A DNA stretch of 64,000 bases from Actinomycetota bacterium (GTDB lineage Bacteria; Actinomycetota; Thermoleophilia; Gaiellales; Gaiellaceae): the NCBI GenBank assembly GCA_009702325.1, contig WLID01000005.1, positions 1 to 64,000 of the forward strand, read 5' to 3'. The translations under genes were made by a program, and so were the position numbers. The notes beneath the pieces were generated by a model that saw only the letters and a list, made by a program, of their open reading frames with translations, ran no database searches and had not been told where the DNA came from. This document shows, piece after piece, positions 25,363 through 37,196 of this stretch. How positions within the stretch are numbered: the first letter of the stretch is position 1; every line of letters starts with the position of its first letter.

Positions 25363-26328
25363 CTACAAAGACTGGGGATGGGCGTCGAGCCCAAGGAACG
25401 CTGGCGACTCCAGGCGTGCGGAATAGCGGGCGGCAGAGGCGATCATTGCCGCGTTGTCGGTGCAGAGCGCGAGCGGCGCTGCGGTCGCGTGTGGAAGCGC
25501 CGCCCTGAGTGCCGAGTTGGCGGCGACGCCGCCGACGATCGCGATGGGGCCGTCACCGGCTGCCTCTGCGATCCGTTCAGTGAGGGCTCTGACGATCGCG
25601 CGTTGGTAGCTCGCTGCGAGGTCGGCCTTGCGTGCCTCGAGCTCCGCGGCTGGAAGATCACGCACCGCATAGAGCAGTGCCGTCTTGAGCCCCGAGAATG
25701 AGAAGTCGAGCCCGGCGACTCGTGCCACCGGAAACGTGAACGCCTCGGCGTCGCCCTCCTTTGCAAGCCGATCGATTTCAGCGCCACCGGGGTAGCCGAG
25801 GCCGAGAAGTCGCGCGCCTTTGTCGAACGCTTCGCCTGCTGCATCGTCGAGCGTGCGACCGATCACTCTGACGTTCTCCCACCCGCGGTCTTGCACGTCG
25901 AGCAGAAGGGTGTGGCCGCCGCTCGCAAGCAGGCACATGAACGGCGGCTCGAGATCGGTCGGCTGCAGGTAGAGCGCAGCGACATGGCCGTGGAGGTGTT
26001 CGACGGGAATGAGCGGCACCCCACGCGACCATGCAAGCGCTTTGGCGGCCGACAGGCCCACGAGGAGTGCGCCGATCAGGCCTGGGCCGCTTGTGACGCC
26101 AATCGCCTCGATGTCGTCGAGGGTCGCTCCCCCGGTTGCGAGCGCCTCCTCGATCACGGGGGCGACAAGTTCGAGGTGCCGTCGTGAGGCGATCTCGGGC
26201 ACCACACCGCCGTACCGCGCGTGCAGCTCGGCTTGCGAGGCGATCACACTTGACAGCACAACGCCATCGGCTGTGACGAGGGCAGCGGCCGTTTCGTCGC
26301 ATGAGGTTTCAAGGCCGAGGATCACCAT
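25363..26328 (-). CDS. tsaD: tRNA N6-adenosine threonylcarbamoyltransferase TsaD
   Basis: The ATG at 26328 gives the canonical MVILGLETSCDETAAALV and 321 residues. The metal-binding HARYGGVVPEIASRRH and HLHGHVAALYLQ, and the ATP-site segments VGLSAAKAL and LASGGHTLLL, are present. TsaD transfers the threonylcarbamoyl group to A37 of tRNAs reading ANN codons, working with TsaB and TsaE, which lie in the same run. It overlaps rimI by seven bases. Confidence 0.96.
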   Translation of the reverse strand: MVILGLETSCDETAAALVTADGVVLSSVIASQAELHARYGGVVPEIASRRHLELVAPVIEEALATGGATLDDIEAIGVTSGPGLIGALLVGLSAAKALAWSRGVPLIPVEHLHGHVAALYLQPTDLEPPFMCLLASGGHTLLLDVQDRGWENVRVIGRTLDDAAGEAFDKGARLLGLGYPGGAEIDRLAKEGDAEAFTFPVARVAGLDFSFSGLKTALLYAVRDLPAAELEARKADLAASYQRAIVRALTERIAEAAGDGPIAIVGGVAANSALRAALPHATAAPLALCTDNAAMIASAARYSARLESPAFLGLDAHPQSL

Positions 26329-26789
26329 TCGACCTCCGATGGTGCGCCTTTCCACATGATCATGGCGTCCTCGCGATTGTCGGTGTAGTAGCCCCGCCGA
26401 AGTCCGCGCTCCTCGAATCCAAGGCTCTCGTAGAGATGGATCGCCGAAAGGTTCGATACGCGCACCTCCAGGGTGTACCCACGCTCCGCATCGTCCGAGG
26501 TGACGTCGAACAGCCGTTGCAGGAGCCGCCGAGCGATCCCTCGATTGTGATGCGACGGATCGACCGCCAGATTCATCACATGCCAAGCATCGGGGTACCG
26601 GGAGTTGATGATGTACCCAACCATCGCCGCGTCTTGAAACGCCCCGAAGCAGATCGAAGTCGGCTTCGTCAGCTCCGACGCAAACATCGTCCGCGACCAA
26701 GGCGCAGCGTAGGCGCGGCGCTCGATCTGCTCAATCTCGTCGAGATCGGAGATACCCAGCCGACGGATTTCAACGTCAACGGCGGTCAT
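26322..26789 (-). CDS. rimI: Ribosomal protein bS18-alanine N-acetyltransferase RimI-like
   Basis: The 155-residue GNAT enzyme has the acetyl-CoA loop HHNRGIARRLLQRL, then LEVRVSNLSAIHLYESLGFEERGLRRGYYT, typical of RimI. In most bacteria rimI lies with tsaB and tsaD, as here. It overlaps tsaB by four bases and tsaD by seven. Confidence 0.92.
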   Translation of the reverse strand: MTAVDVEIRRLGISDLDEIEQIERRAYAAPWSRTMFASELTKPTSICFGAFQDAAMVGYIINSRYPDAWHVMNLAVDPSHHNRGIARRLLQRLFDVTSDDAERGYTLEVRVSNLSAIHLYESLGFEERGLRRGYYTDNREDAMIMWKGAPSEVEW

Positions 26790-27358
26790 CCGGCGCTCGG
26801 CTTTGCGTCGGGTTCACGGAAGTAGGCGGGCAGAACGTCAGCGGCCGCTCCGAAGTGCCCCGCCGCACCCACAAGGAGCGCTGCAGACGGTCGATGCGAC
26901 GGGTCGTCGTCGGGTGGGACAACGGCACCGGCTGCCTCAAACACGGCGCGATACCGGATCGCGCCATCGCCAACAAGCACTTCCCCTTCGACAATCAGGT
27001 CGCCAGGAAGCGAGACGCCATCCTCGGTGAAGACCTCACCACGGCGCGCGTCGATGACGGCACGACCGCCGGCGAACGCTGCAAACGTCGGTGCCCCGGC
27101 GACAGGTACGTCGAGGCCGAGGGCGAGCCCACGGGCGACGGCAAGCCCAATGCGAATCGAGGTGAAGCTTCCCGGCCCAACACCCACGACGACGCCGTCA
27201 ATGTCGCTCGGCTGCAGGCCCGCGGCACGTACGAGGCTGTCGGCCGCAACGAGCAGCGACTTCGCCTCGGCCTCGCACTCGCCGACCACCGCACCACTGT
27301 GCAGGAGCGCACAGGCGGTGACGCTCGTGGCAGTGTCAAATGCGAGGATCGTCTGCAT
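26786..27358 (-). CDS. tsaB: t6A biosynthesis dimerisation partner TsaB
   Basis: The ATG at 27358 gives MQTILAFDTATSVTACALL and 190 residues. The first ASKHA lobe is complete (VGVGPGSFTSIRIGLAVARGLALGL is diagnostic), while the second lobe is reduced, as in other TsaB. It binds TsaD to form the catalytic core. It overlaps tsaE by 23 bases at its start and rimI by four at its end. Confidence 0.93.
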   Translation of the reverse strand: MQTILAFDTATSVTACALLHSGAVVGECEAEAKSLLVAADSLVRAAGLQPSDIDGVVVGVGPGSFTSIRIGLAVARGLALGLDVPVAGAPTFAAFAGGRAVIDARRGEVFTEDGVSLPGDLIVEGEVLVGDGAIRYRAVFEAAGAVVPPDDDPSHRPSAALLVGAAGHFGAAADVLPAYFREPDAKPSAG

Positions 27359-27764
27359 GGGTGATGGTGATGGTGCGTTCGTCGCCTGCGACATGCTCGA
27401 GGTGAACTGCTGTGCGCACGCTCGGCAGCCACGCGGCGCCCTGTTCAGGCCATTCCACAAACGCGATGGTGCCGTCGAAGTACGGTTCGAGGTCGCCCCA
27501 CTCGGAGCTCGACAGTCCAACGAAGCGGTACAGATCGAGGTGAGCCACCGGCACCGGGGCGTCGTATCGATGCCCGATCGTGAACGTTGGACTTGTGACC
27601 GCTCCGTCAACGCCAAGCGCCCGGCACGCGCCACGAACGAAGGTCGTCTTGCCCGCTCCCAAGTCGCCCGTGATCGTGATCACGTCACCGGCGCGGAGAT
27701 CAGCGGCAAAACCCGCCGCAAGCGTCTCTGTCTCCTCAGCCGACCGCGTTGTGTGCAGCTCCAT
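27336..27764 (-). CDS. tsaE: t6A biosynthesis ATPase TsaE
   Basis: The ATG at 27764 gives MELHTTRSAEETETLAAG and 142 residues. The P-loop is GDLGAGKTTF, followed by FVRGACRALGVDGAVTSPTF and HLDLYRF, all typical of TsaE. It resets the TsaBD complex by ATP hydrolysis. A second possible ATG at 27800 would add 12 residues. First gene of tsaE-tsaB-rimI-tsaD and divergent from chrA. Confidence 0.93.
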   Translation of the reverse strand: MELHTTRSAEETETLAAGFAADLRAGDVITITGDLGAGKTTFVRGACRALGVDGAVTSPTFTIGHRYDAPVPVAHLDLYRFVGLSSSEWGDLEPYFDGTIAFVEWPEQGAAWLPSVRTAVHLEHVAGDERTITITHADDPRI

Positions 27765-27833
27765 TCCCACGGACGATAGTGGCTCGCATGAGGTCGACAT
27801 GGCTTCGTGAGGGCCCAGCCGTAGGATGAGCTC

Positions 27834-28988
27834 GTGGACGCCCGCCCCTCCTCCGAACGAATCTCGGCATGGACGATCGGCCGTGAGTGGGGTCGGATCG
27901 GATGTGTCGGCTTCGGCGGGCCACCGGCGCACATCGCGTTGCTCCGGAAGCTGTGTGTGGAGAAGCGACGCTGGCTTGGCCACGAGGAGTTCGAGGACGC
28001 AATCGCTGCGTGCAACCTGCTCCCCGGGCCCGCCTCGACGCAGCTCGCCATCTTCACGGCGTGGCGTATCGGGGGTCCGCTCGGCGGGTTGCTTGGCGGT
28101 GCTGCGTTCATCCTCCCTGGCCTGATCGTGATCGTCGCGCTCGCCGCGGTCTTCTTTGCTGGCTCGTCGCCCGACTGGATTCGAGGCGCCGAAGCTGGCG
28201 CGGGCGCAGGTGTTGCCGCTGTCGCGGTTCACGCGGGAGCCTCACTCATTCCCGGGAGTCGCGCGCGAGCCACATCACATTGGCGCTGGAGCGCCTACAT
28301 CGTGGCTGGAACGGTGACGTCCGCGCTGCTCGGGCCGTGGGTCGTGCTCGTACTGCTTGGGTGCGGCTTGGTCGAGGCGACGCTCCGTGTCCGCCCAAAC
28401 GGGCTCGCGGCGATGGCGGCACCGCTTGCGGTCGCCCTCCCCACCACGGGCGGGCTTGGTGCGCTTGCCTGGGTGGCGCTCAAGGTCGGCGGCCTCTCGT
28501 ACGGCGGCGGCTTCGTGATCATTCCGCTGATGCAACACGACGCCGTGTCTGCCTACCACTGGATGACGAACGCCGAGTTTCTGAATGCCGTCGCCCTCGG
28601 TCAGATCACGCCGGGTCCCGTGACGCTGACCGTTGCCGTCGTCGGATACGGAGCGGCAGGCATCGGGGGCGCGCTGCTCGCAACCGCTGTTGCGTTCGCA
28701 CCATCCTTCGCGTTCATCCTCGGAGGCGCTACACACTTCGATGCTCTCCGGACAAACCCGTTCGCCCAGAACTTCTTCGCCGGAGCGGGCCCTGCCGCGA
28801 TCGGTGCGATCTTCGGTGCCGCGATCCCGCTCGCACGCGCGTTGAGCGAAGGCTGGCAGTTCGTGCTGCTCGCGCTCGCAGCCGCGTTGCTCCTGGTGGC
28901 CCGACGAAGTCCGCTCGTGACATTGCTGACACTCGCACTCATCGGCGTCGTCGCAGCGCTCGCGGGTGCGAGCCTGCCGACGCAGTAG
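27834..28988 (+). CDS. chrA: Long-chain chromate transporter ChrA family
   Basis: The 384-residue protein contains two homologous CHR halves. The first has IGCVGFGGPPAHIALLRKL and LLPGPASTQLAIF; the second has LKVGGLSYGGGFVIIPLMQ and ALGQITPGPVTLTVA. The paired GGP/GPx(S/V)TQ motifs are diagnostic of the two-domain type, which exports chromate in known cases. The true substrate here is inferred from family only. The start is GTG. Confidence 0.9.
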   Translation: MDARPSSERISAWTIGREWGRIGCVGFGGPPAHIALLRKLCVEKRRWLGHEEFEDAIAACNLLPGPASTQLAIFTAWRIGGPLGGLLGGAAFILPGLIVIVALAAVFFAGSSPDWIRGAEAGAGAGVAAVAVHAGASLIPGSRARATSHWRWSAYIVAGTVTSALLGPWVVLVLLGCGLVEATLRVRPNGLAAMAAPLAVALPTTGGLGALAWVALKVGGLSYGGGFVIIPLMQHDAVSAYHWMTNAEFLNAVALGQITPGPVTLTVAVVGYGAAGIGGALLATAVAFAPSFAFILGGATHFDALRTNPFAQNFFAGAGPAAIGAIFGAAIPLARALSEGWQFVLLALAAALLLVARRSPLVTLLTLALIGVVAALAGASLPTQ

Positions 28989-28990
28989 CG

Positions 28991-29692
28991 CTAGAACAGA
29001 CCGAGCTGAGCCGCGGGCTCGGCCGGCGACGGCGGCGTCGCAACGACGTTCGCAGACGCGAGTTCCGCCGCAGGCGTGGCGTCGACCGGTGGAGCCACCG
29101 GCATGGTCCGACCGATCAGCGCCGGAATCTTGGCGAAATCGGCCCGCAACACCTCAAGCATGCGCGGCGTGTAGAGCGCTGCTGCCGGGTGGAAGATCGG
29201 GAAGAGCACCACCTCGGAGTTTCCGAGCCGTACCCGCTGCTCAACCCCGTGAACCTTGGTGATGCCATCGGGCTTTCCGGAAAGCAACTTCGTTGAGAAG
29301 TTCCCGAGCGTCGCAACGAGCTTCGGCTTGATCAGCTCGATCTGGCGAAACAGGTGGCCTTCGCACGCCTCGATCTCTTCCTGCAACGGATCACGATTTC
29401 CGGGAGGCCGACACTTGAGCACGTTCGCGATGTAGATCTCGTCACGATCAAGCCCAATCGAGGCGAGCAGCTTCGTGAGCAGCTGGCCGGCCGCACCAAC
29501 GAACGGCACGCCGTTCTTGTCCTCGTGGAAGCCCGGCGCCTCGCCCACGAACATCAGGTCAGCGTCGAGCGCACCCGATCCGAACACCACTTGCGTGCGT
29601 GTCTCAGCGAGGGCGCACTTCGTACACCCGGCGACCTGAGCGCCGTACGCAAGGAGCGCCTCGGTGGCGCTAGCCGCAGCCGCAGGCTCCAC
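28991..29692 (-). CDS. Family 4/5-type uracil-DNA glycosylase (Fe-S)
   Basis: I chose the GTG at 29692, preceded by GGAGGG at good distance, giving 233 residues; longer starts are possible. The protein has the Fe-S cluster pattern (GCTKCALAETR early, then later Cys), motif A GEAPGFHEDKNGVPFVG, the DNA-binding PPGNRDPLQEEIEAC stretch, and motif B FPIFHPAAAL. It removes uracil from DNA. It overlaps the end of the zinc-ribbon gene. A 25-residue Ala/Pro/Thr-rich tail ends in LGLF, a possible sliding-clamp-binding peptide. Confidence 0.9.
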   Translation of the reverse strand: MEPAAAASATEALLAYGAQVAGCTKCALAETRTQVVFGSGALDADLMFVGEAPGFHEDKNGVPFVGAAGQLLTKLLASIGLDRDEIYIANVLKCRPPGNRDPLQEEIEACEGHLFRQIELIKPKLVATLGNFSTKLLSGKPDGITKVHGVEQRVRLGNSEVVLFPIFHPAAALYTPRMLEVLRADFAKIPALIGRTMPVAPPVDATPAAELASANVVATPPSPAEPAAQLGLF

Positions 29693-29891
29693 CGCAACAC
29701 CCTCCACCCGCAGCAGCGGCGGCCGTACCACCGAAGCTCGGCTGGGAGGTGGTGCCGTGGGCTGCGAACACGGAGAACTGCTTCTGCACCTTGGCCGCAC
29801 CGCAACCGGGGCAGGCCGGGGTCTCGCCAACGCGCACGAGTTCCTCGAAGTGCTTCTCACAGTTCATGCAGACGTATTCGTAGATCGGCAT
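29670..29891 (-). CDS. FmdB-family zinc-ribbon protein
   Basis: The 73-residue protein begins MPIYEYVCMNCEKHFEELV and has two CxxC pairs (CMNC, CPGC), the FmdB/CxxC_CXXC_SSSS zinc ribbon. The C-terminus is Gly/Ala-rich and ends CCGGACGCG, a common feature of the family. The function is unknown; a regulatory role was proposed for FmdB. It is upstream of and overlaps the uracil glycosylase gene. Confidence 0.88.
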   Translation of the reverse strand: MPIYEYVCMNCEKHFEELVRVGETPACPGCGAAKVQKQFSVFAAHGTTSQPSFGGTAAAAAGGGCCGGACGCG

Positions 29892-30114
29892 CTCGGCTCC
29901 CAGATTATCAGTGTGGTCGACCGGTTCTCAATGCGGGATCTTCCGCAGCGCTTCGGACGACACCCGTGCCGAGCGCGGCCACGCGCCAACCCAGACACGG
30001 GCGCTACAGTTTGGGGTGCCCGGTATCCGCATGTCGGAACTGGAGCACCAACACGATGCATTCGTTTGCCACCACCGGCTCTGCCGTGCGCACCCTTCCA
30101 TGCTCGAGGGTCGT

Positions 30115-30891
30115 ATGAAGACGTGCACGACCATCGCCGCCGTGCGATCTGAGCTGGCGTCGCGGGGAGGCGAAACCGTCGGTCTCGTTCCCACGATGGG
30201 AGCGCTTCATGCAGGCCACCTGGCGCTGTTTGCGGCCGCACGAGCTGAGAACGCGACGGTCGTTGCCTCCCTCTTCGTCAATCCCGCGCAGTTCAACAGC
30301 GCCAGCGACCTTGCCGCCTACCCGCGGGATACGCAGGCCGATGCAAAGCTCGCAGCCGATGCAGGGGTCGACATCCTGTTTGCCCCCGACGCAGCCGAGC
30401 TGTACCCCGACGGCTTCGCCACCTGGATCGAACCATCAGGGGCAGCAGAAGGGCTTGAAGGTGCGTTCCGTCCCGGCCATTTCCGTGGCGTAGCGACGGT
30501 GTGCGTCAAGCTCTTCTCGATCGTCCAGCCCACCAACGCCTACTTTGGCCGCAAGGACGCCCAGCAGGTAGCCGTGATCAAGCAGACGGTTCGCGACCTC
30601 AACATCCCACTGACTGTCCGAGTCGTCGAAACAGTGCGCGACAGCGACGGGCTCGCGCTCTCGTCACGGAACGCGCGCCTCTCGCCGAGTGAGCGAACGA
30701 CTGCGCTCGCGATTCCGCAGGCGCTTGCGACCCACGATCCCGTGCAGGCCCAGGCGGTACTCGCCGCTGCAGGCATCCATGCCGAATACGTCACCGTTGC
30801 CGATCTCGACGGGCCCACGCTCGCGATCGCTGCCACGGTTGGCGCAACCCGCCTGATCGACAACGTCCTCCTGGAGGAGACCTCGCGATGA
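30115..30891 (+). CDS. panC: Pantothenate synthetase
   Basis: The ATG at 30115 follows CGAGGG and gives 258 residues. The motifs PTMGALHAGHL, SLFVNPAQFN, YPRDTQADAKLAADAGVD, FRGVATVCVKLF, YFGRKDAQQV and GLALSSRNARLS are all classic PanC. It condenses pantoate and beta-alanine with ATP. Its stop overlaps the panB start (ATGA). A 20-codon frame at 30056-30118 ends across the panC start codon and could be a leader peptide. Confidence 0.96.
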   Translation: MKTCTTIAAVRSELASRGGETVGLVPTMGALHAGHLALFAAARAENATVVASLFVNPAQFNSASDLAAYPRDTQADAKLAADAGVDILFAPDAAELYPDGFATWIEPSGAAEGLEGAFRPGHFRGVATVCVKLFSIVQPTNAYFGRKDAQQVAVIKQTVRDLNIPLTVRVVETVRDSDGLALSSRNARLSPSERTTALAIPQALATHDPVQAQAVLAAAGIHAEYVTVADLDGPTLAIAATVGATRLIDNVLLEETSR

Positions 30892-31784
30892 GCACTCGCC
30901 CCCGCACTCCCGCGCCATCGACGCCCGCTCCCGGAAAGCTTCCCCTTCCCGAACTTGCCGAGATGAAGCGCCGTGGCGACAAGATCTCAATGGTCACCGC
31001 CTACGACGCACCGAGTGCGCTCCTCGCCGACCAGGCTGGCGTCGAGCTGATCCTCGTGGGTGATTCCGCCGCAATGGTGATGCTCGGCCACGAATCGACC
31101 ATTCCCGTCACGGTCGACGACATGATCTTTCTGACGCGATCCGTGACGCGCGCAGCTCGGCGACCGCTTGTGATCGCCGACCTGCCCTTCGGAAGCTACG
31201 AGGTCTCCGACGAACAGGCGGTGGCGAACGCGATTCGGCTGCTCAAGGAAGGCGGCGCCGACATGGTCAAGCTCGAAGGCGCCGGCCGCATGGTGTCGCG
31301 GGTCGAAGCGATCGCAGATTCCAACATCGGCGTGATCGGACACATCGGCCTCACGCCACAGTCGGCGATCAAGCTCGGCGGCTTCCGCGCGCAGGGACGA
31401 ACGGCGAAGGCCGCGTTGCGCCTACTCGACGACGCGCTCGCACTTGAGGGTGCGGGCGCTTCGGCGATCGTGCTTGAGGCGGTTCCGTCGGAAGTTGCCA
31501 CCGTGATCTCGGAGGCGCTCACGATCCCAACGATCGGCATCGGTGCCGGGTCGGGAACGGACGGCCAGGTGCTTGTTTGGCACGACCTGCTCGGGCTGTA
31601 CGACGGTCCCGCACCTCGCTTCGTGAAGCGCTACGCAGACCTCGCAGGCGACATCGCCGACGCTCTCGACCGCTATGTCGGTGACGTGCGCTCGGGACTG
31701 TTTCCCGAGGCCCAGCACACCTACGCGATCCCTGCCGACGAGCTCGCTGAGTTCCAGGCGGGGGTTGCTGCTCGCCGCACGTAA
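30888..31784 (+). CDS. panB: Ketopantoate hydroxymethyltransferase
   Basis: The 298-residue TIM-barrel enzyme has KISMVTAYDAPSALLADQAG, the metal-binding GDSAAMVMLGHESTIPVT, and LEAVPSEVATVISEALTIPT with the catalytic Glu, then GIGAGSGTDGQVLVWHDLLG. It makes ketopantoate from ketoisovalerate for coenzyme A synthesis, together with panC. The first 15 residues are Pro-rich and likely disordered. Confidence 0.96.
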   Translation: MSTRPRTPAPSTPAPGKLPLPELAEMKRRGDKISMVTAYDAPSALLADQAGVELILVGDSAAMVMLGHESTIPVTVDDMIFLTRSVTRAARRPLVIADLPFGSYEVSDEQAVANAIRLLKEGGADMVKLEGAGRMVSRVEAIADSNIGVIGHIGLTPQSAIKLGGFRAQGRTAKAALRLLDDALALEGAGASAIVLEAVPSEVATVISEALTIPTIGIGAGSGTDGQVLVWHDLLGLYDGPAPRFVKRYADLAGDIADALDRYVGDVRSGLFPEAQHTYAIPADELAEFQAGVAARRT

Positions 31785-31802
31785 CCGCGCGTCGTGGTGC
31801 CG

Positions 31803-32420
31803 CTAGGCGCCGACGAACGCGAGACCAAGGCCCAGCAGCACTGCGATCAACAGCGCGGAACCGAGCGCCCATGCCGCACGTCCCCACGTCCAACCGTGCA
31901 GCGTGCGAATGCCGATGAGAAGCAACGCCACCGTCCACCCGACGAAGCCGACCTCGATCACCGAGAAGGCGATGCCGCCCGCGCCCGAATCGGCGCCCCC
32001 TGTCTTGAACGTCGCCGACCCGTAGACGGCAAGCCGCAGCAGTTCGACCACCAGCGACAGCGCGATCGGAACCGCGGCGAACGCGAGGATCTGTCGATTG
32101 CGGCGAAACGTGCCGGTCGATCCGAGTGACCTGACTGACCAGTGAAGGACGGCGCCACCGATCCAGTAGATGAAGGCGCCGTACAGCGCACCAAGCAAGT
32201 ACACGAGGATCATCACCGCGAGCCAGTCGGTGTCGGGATTGTCCATCGACCGCTCGATCGGGCGTGTCCACACGATGCCGGCGATACCGGCAAGAACGGT
32301 GATCGCCAAGATCGGCTCGCTCCGATCGGCGGCACTCTCGTCCGTCTTGTCGCGGAGCGCAGCAAACACCGCGCGGGGCGCAGTGAGCACGAGCAGGGTG
32401 CGGAGCCACCATTCCTTCAC
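31803..32420 (-). CDS. Yip1-family membrane protein
   Basis: The 205-residue protein has five hydrophobic segments (ILAITVLAGIAGIVWT, WLAVMILVYLLGALYGAFIYW, VPIALSLVVELLRLAVYG, VIEVGFVGWTVALLLIG, ALLIAVLLGLGLAFVGA) and the start WLRTLLVLTAPRAVFAALRD, typical of bacterial Yip1-domain proteins (PF04893). The function is unknown. It converges on panB. Confidence 0.68.
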   Translation of the reverse strand: MKEWWLRTLLVLTAPRAVFAALRDKTDESAADRSEPILAITVLAGIAGIVWTRPIERSMDNPDTDWLAVMILVYLLGALYGAFIYWIGGAVLHWSVRSLGSTGTFRRNRQILAFAAVPIALSLVVELLRLAVYGSATFKTGGADSGAGGIAFSVIEVGFVGWTVALLLIGIRTLHGWTWGRAAWALGSALLIAVLLGLGLAFVGA

Positions 32421-32479
32421 CCGATCAAGGGTAGACGCGGGCTGCGCGACCCACGGCGGGTCACTTACCCTGAACGTGG

Positions 32480-32836
32480 ATGGACGAAGCTGAGCTTGGT
32501 GCCGCAGCGTTCGAAGACCTCGTCCGCGAGGCGTTCGAATCGATCCCGTCGGCGCTCCACGAGCTGATGGAAAACGTCGAGGTTGTCGTCGAAGACGAAC
32601 CGCCGCACGGCGAGCCGCTGCTCGGCTTCTACCAAGGAGTCCCGTTGACCGCCCGTGGCGCTTTCTACGCCGCTGCGTTACCCGACAAGATCACGATCTT
32701 CCGTGGCCCCATAGAGCGAGCGTACGGTGCCGATCACACGCAGCTTCGCGCCCAAGTTCGCCGAACCGTCCTGCACGAGGTCGCACACCATTTCGGGATC
32801 AGCGACGAGCGGCTCGTCGAGATCGACCGGTACTGA
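32480..32836 (+). CDS. Minimal zincin-type metallopeptidase (PF06262)
   Basis: The 118-residue protein matches the Zincin_1 family: FEDLVREAFESIPSALHELM at the start and the zinc site VLHEVAHHFGISDERL (HExxH plus a third acidic ligand). Such small zincins are widespread in actinobacteria and structurally resemble minimal proteases; substrates are unknown. It reads convergently with the next gene. Confidence 0.85.
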   Translation: MDEAELGAAAFEDLVREAFESIPSALHELMENVEVVVEDEPPHGEPLLGFYQGVPLTARGAFYAAALPDKITIFRGPIERAYGADHTQLRAQVRRTVLHEVAHHFGISDERLVEIDRY

Positions 32837-32843
32837 CCGTCAG

Positions 32844-33065
32844 CTAGCGCTTCGCGACGTACGCGAACGGGTGGTAGAACGCGTCGAGGCCGCGAGTGCG
32901 GTCGACAAGCACTTCGTGTGCTTCGCCTGTGTTCACGTCGTTCACGGTGAGCCGAAGCTCATCGGAATCCTGATTCCACAGCAGGCGCACGTTCAAGCCG
33001 TTCGAGTTTCGCTCGGCGAGCTCGATGACTGCGGTCTCTTTCTCGATGACGGGAGTCTCTGTCAC
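32844..33065 (-). CDS. Conserved-looking small acidic protein
   Basis: The frame encodes 73 residues from GTG 33065 (or 79 from 33083). It reads as a compact beta protein: NGLNVRLLWNQDSDELRLTV, then VLVDRTRGLDAFYHPFAYVA. Charge and hydrophobic spacing look like real coding sequence. I recognise no named family, and the start is not settled by a ribosome site. Confidence 0.6.
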   Translation of the reverse strand: MTETPVIEKETAVIELAERNSNGLNVRLLWNQDSDELRLTVNDVNTGEAHEVLVDRTRGLDAFYHPFAYVAKR

Positions 33066-33149
33066 GCCTTCATCACAGCACATCGACCGGAGGCTGCGGC
33101 GTGTGAGCCGTACGAATCTCGTATGGGAGTGATTGAGCGATGTAAAGAG

Positions 33150-33407
33150 TTAGCCACCGACAGTCACCACTTCGCCGTCTTGGCATTGGTAGACCATCTG
33201 CCCGATGTCCACCATCCGCTGAGCGATCGGCGGCTGCTTGTCGGTGCAGATCGGGTGGTGACGCTGCGCGAACGCCACCCCCATACCCCCGATAAACAGC
33301 ACCAACACGACCGCAACGAGCCCCCACAGAACACGCTTGCGCTGCTTGCGGGGCATCGACGGAATGTCGATCGGGTGCGGCCTAACGAATTCTTCGATGC
33401 CTGGCAT
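33150..33407 (-). CDS. Small single-pass membrane protein
   Basis: The 85-residue product has a basic stretch (PRKQRKR) followed by one strong membrane helix (VLWGLVAVVLVLFIGGMGVAF) and a short outer domain with two Cys (ICTDKQ, YQCQDG) that may form a disulfide. It lies directly downstream of uvrA on the same strand? No: it is transcribed leftward, 12 bases after the uvrA stop, so it may share the uvrA transcript. Function unknown. Confidence 0.65.
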   Translation of the reverse strand: MPGIEEFVRPHPIDIPSMPRKQRKRVLWGLVAVVLVLFIGGMGVAFAQRHHPICTDKQPPIAQRMVDIGQMVYQCQDGEVVTVGG

Positions 33408-33418
33408 CGCCCGTCAGC

Positions 33419-36259
<2,841 letters not shown>

Positions 36260-36280
36260 GAGCGGGTGAGTGTACCGGAG

Positions 36281-36294
36281 CGAACACATGTTCG
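36281..36294. promoter_or_regulatory. LexA (SOS) box of uvrA
   Basis: CGAACACATGTTCG at 36281-36294 is a perfect 14-bp palindrome and fits the Gram-positive/actinobacterial LexA site (CGAAC-N4-GTTCG). It lies 22 bases upstream of the uvrA ATG, where a bound repressor would block transcription start. A second box of the same type precedes uvrB. Confidence 0.88.
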
Positions 36295-36339
36295 GTAGGG
36301 TGAATGTCGCTCGTAGCGGACAAAACGTGTGTGGGCCGC

Positions 36340-37170
36340 TCAGGCAGAGCGCGAACCGAGCGTGCCTGCGCCGCGCGCGAACGTTCGCCGAGCGGTGACG
36401 CCCCACTCCTGCTCACGCCACAGGTAGGTCTCGACGGTCAGGTCGGCCGTACCCGGCGTGTACAGAAACGCACCGCAGGCTTCGCCATGCCGTCGCGGCC
36501 GAGGGCGACCGAGCCCGGGCACCGTGGTCACTACGGCACCGTGAAAGGCCTCATCGACGACCTCAAACTCGTGACGGTCGCTGACGGTGCCCTGATGCAC
36601 ATGGCCCCCCACGATCAGCTCCGCGCCCGCCTCGGCGAGCGCCGCCAACACGTGGTTTCTGTGCGCAACCGGCTTCTTACGGCTACGCCACGGTGCACCT
36701 ACAAGCTGGTGATGCAGAACCGCGATGCGGAATGCCTCTGTTGGCGCCGACTTCAAACGGCCCACCGCCCGCGCCAACGCCTCCTTGCTGACCCCGCCGG
36801 ACTGATGCCGCCACGGCCGCACCGAGTTGATCCCCACCACGTACAGCGAGGGCGTCGAGTGCGTCGGTTCGGTCGTCAGCCAATGCCGCTCAAACTCCTT
36901 CCACGGAGCCAACACGCGGTTCGGCGAAAGCAGCGGAATATCGTGGTTCCCCGGCACCGCAAGCACCGGCACTCCCAGCCCCTTCAGCAATGCCGCGGCA
37001 CCGTCGTGCTGCCACGGTTTGTTGCGATGAGTCAGATCACCACTCGCGATCACAAGCGTCGGCTTCAGCTCATCGACGAGCGTCTGCAAGGCCGGCCCGG
37101 GGCCCGCCTCAGCACCGGCTTTCCCGGCGCCTGTGTGCAGGTCTGACACGTGAAGGATGCGAAGTGACAC
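36340..37170 (-). CDS. Calcineurin-like metallophosphoesterase
   Basis: The 276-residue protein has the metallophosphoesterase motifs DLH ([14 protein letters not shown]), ASGDLTH, VPGNHD, VLHH and GGHVHQG in order and spacing. These bind two metals. Substrates range over nucleotides, cyclic nucleotides and phospholipids, so no reaction is assigned. It starts 26 bases from a divergent small gene. Confidence 0.85.
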   Translation of the reverse strand: MSLRILHVSDLHTGAGKAGAEAGPGPALQTLVDELKPTLVIASGDLTHRNKPWQHDGAAALLKGLGVPVLAVPGNHDIPLLSPNRVLAPWKEFERHWLTTEPTHSTPSLYVVGINSVRPWRHQSGGVSKEALARAVGRLKSAPTEAFRIAVLHHQLVGAPWRSRKKPVAHRNHVLAALAEAGAELIVGGHVHQGTVSDRHEFEVVDEAFHGAVVTTVPGLGRPRPRRHGEACGAFLYTPGTADLTVETYLWREQEWGVTARRTFARGAGTLGSRSA

Positions 37171-37196
37171 TGTCGAAGCAGGCTACAGTGACTCCT

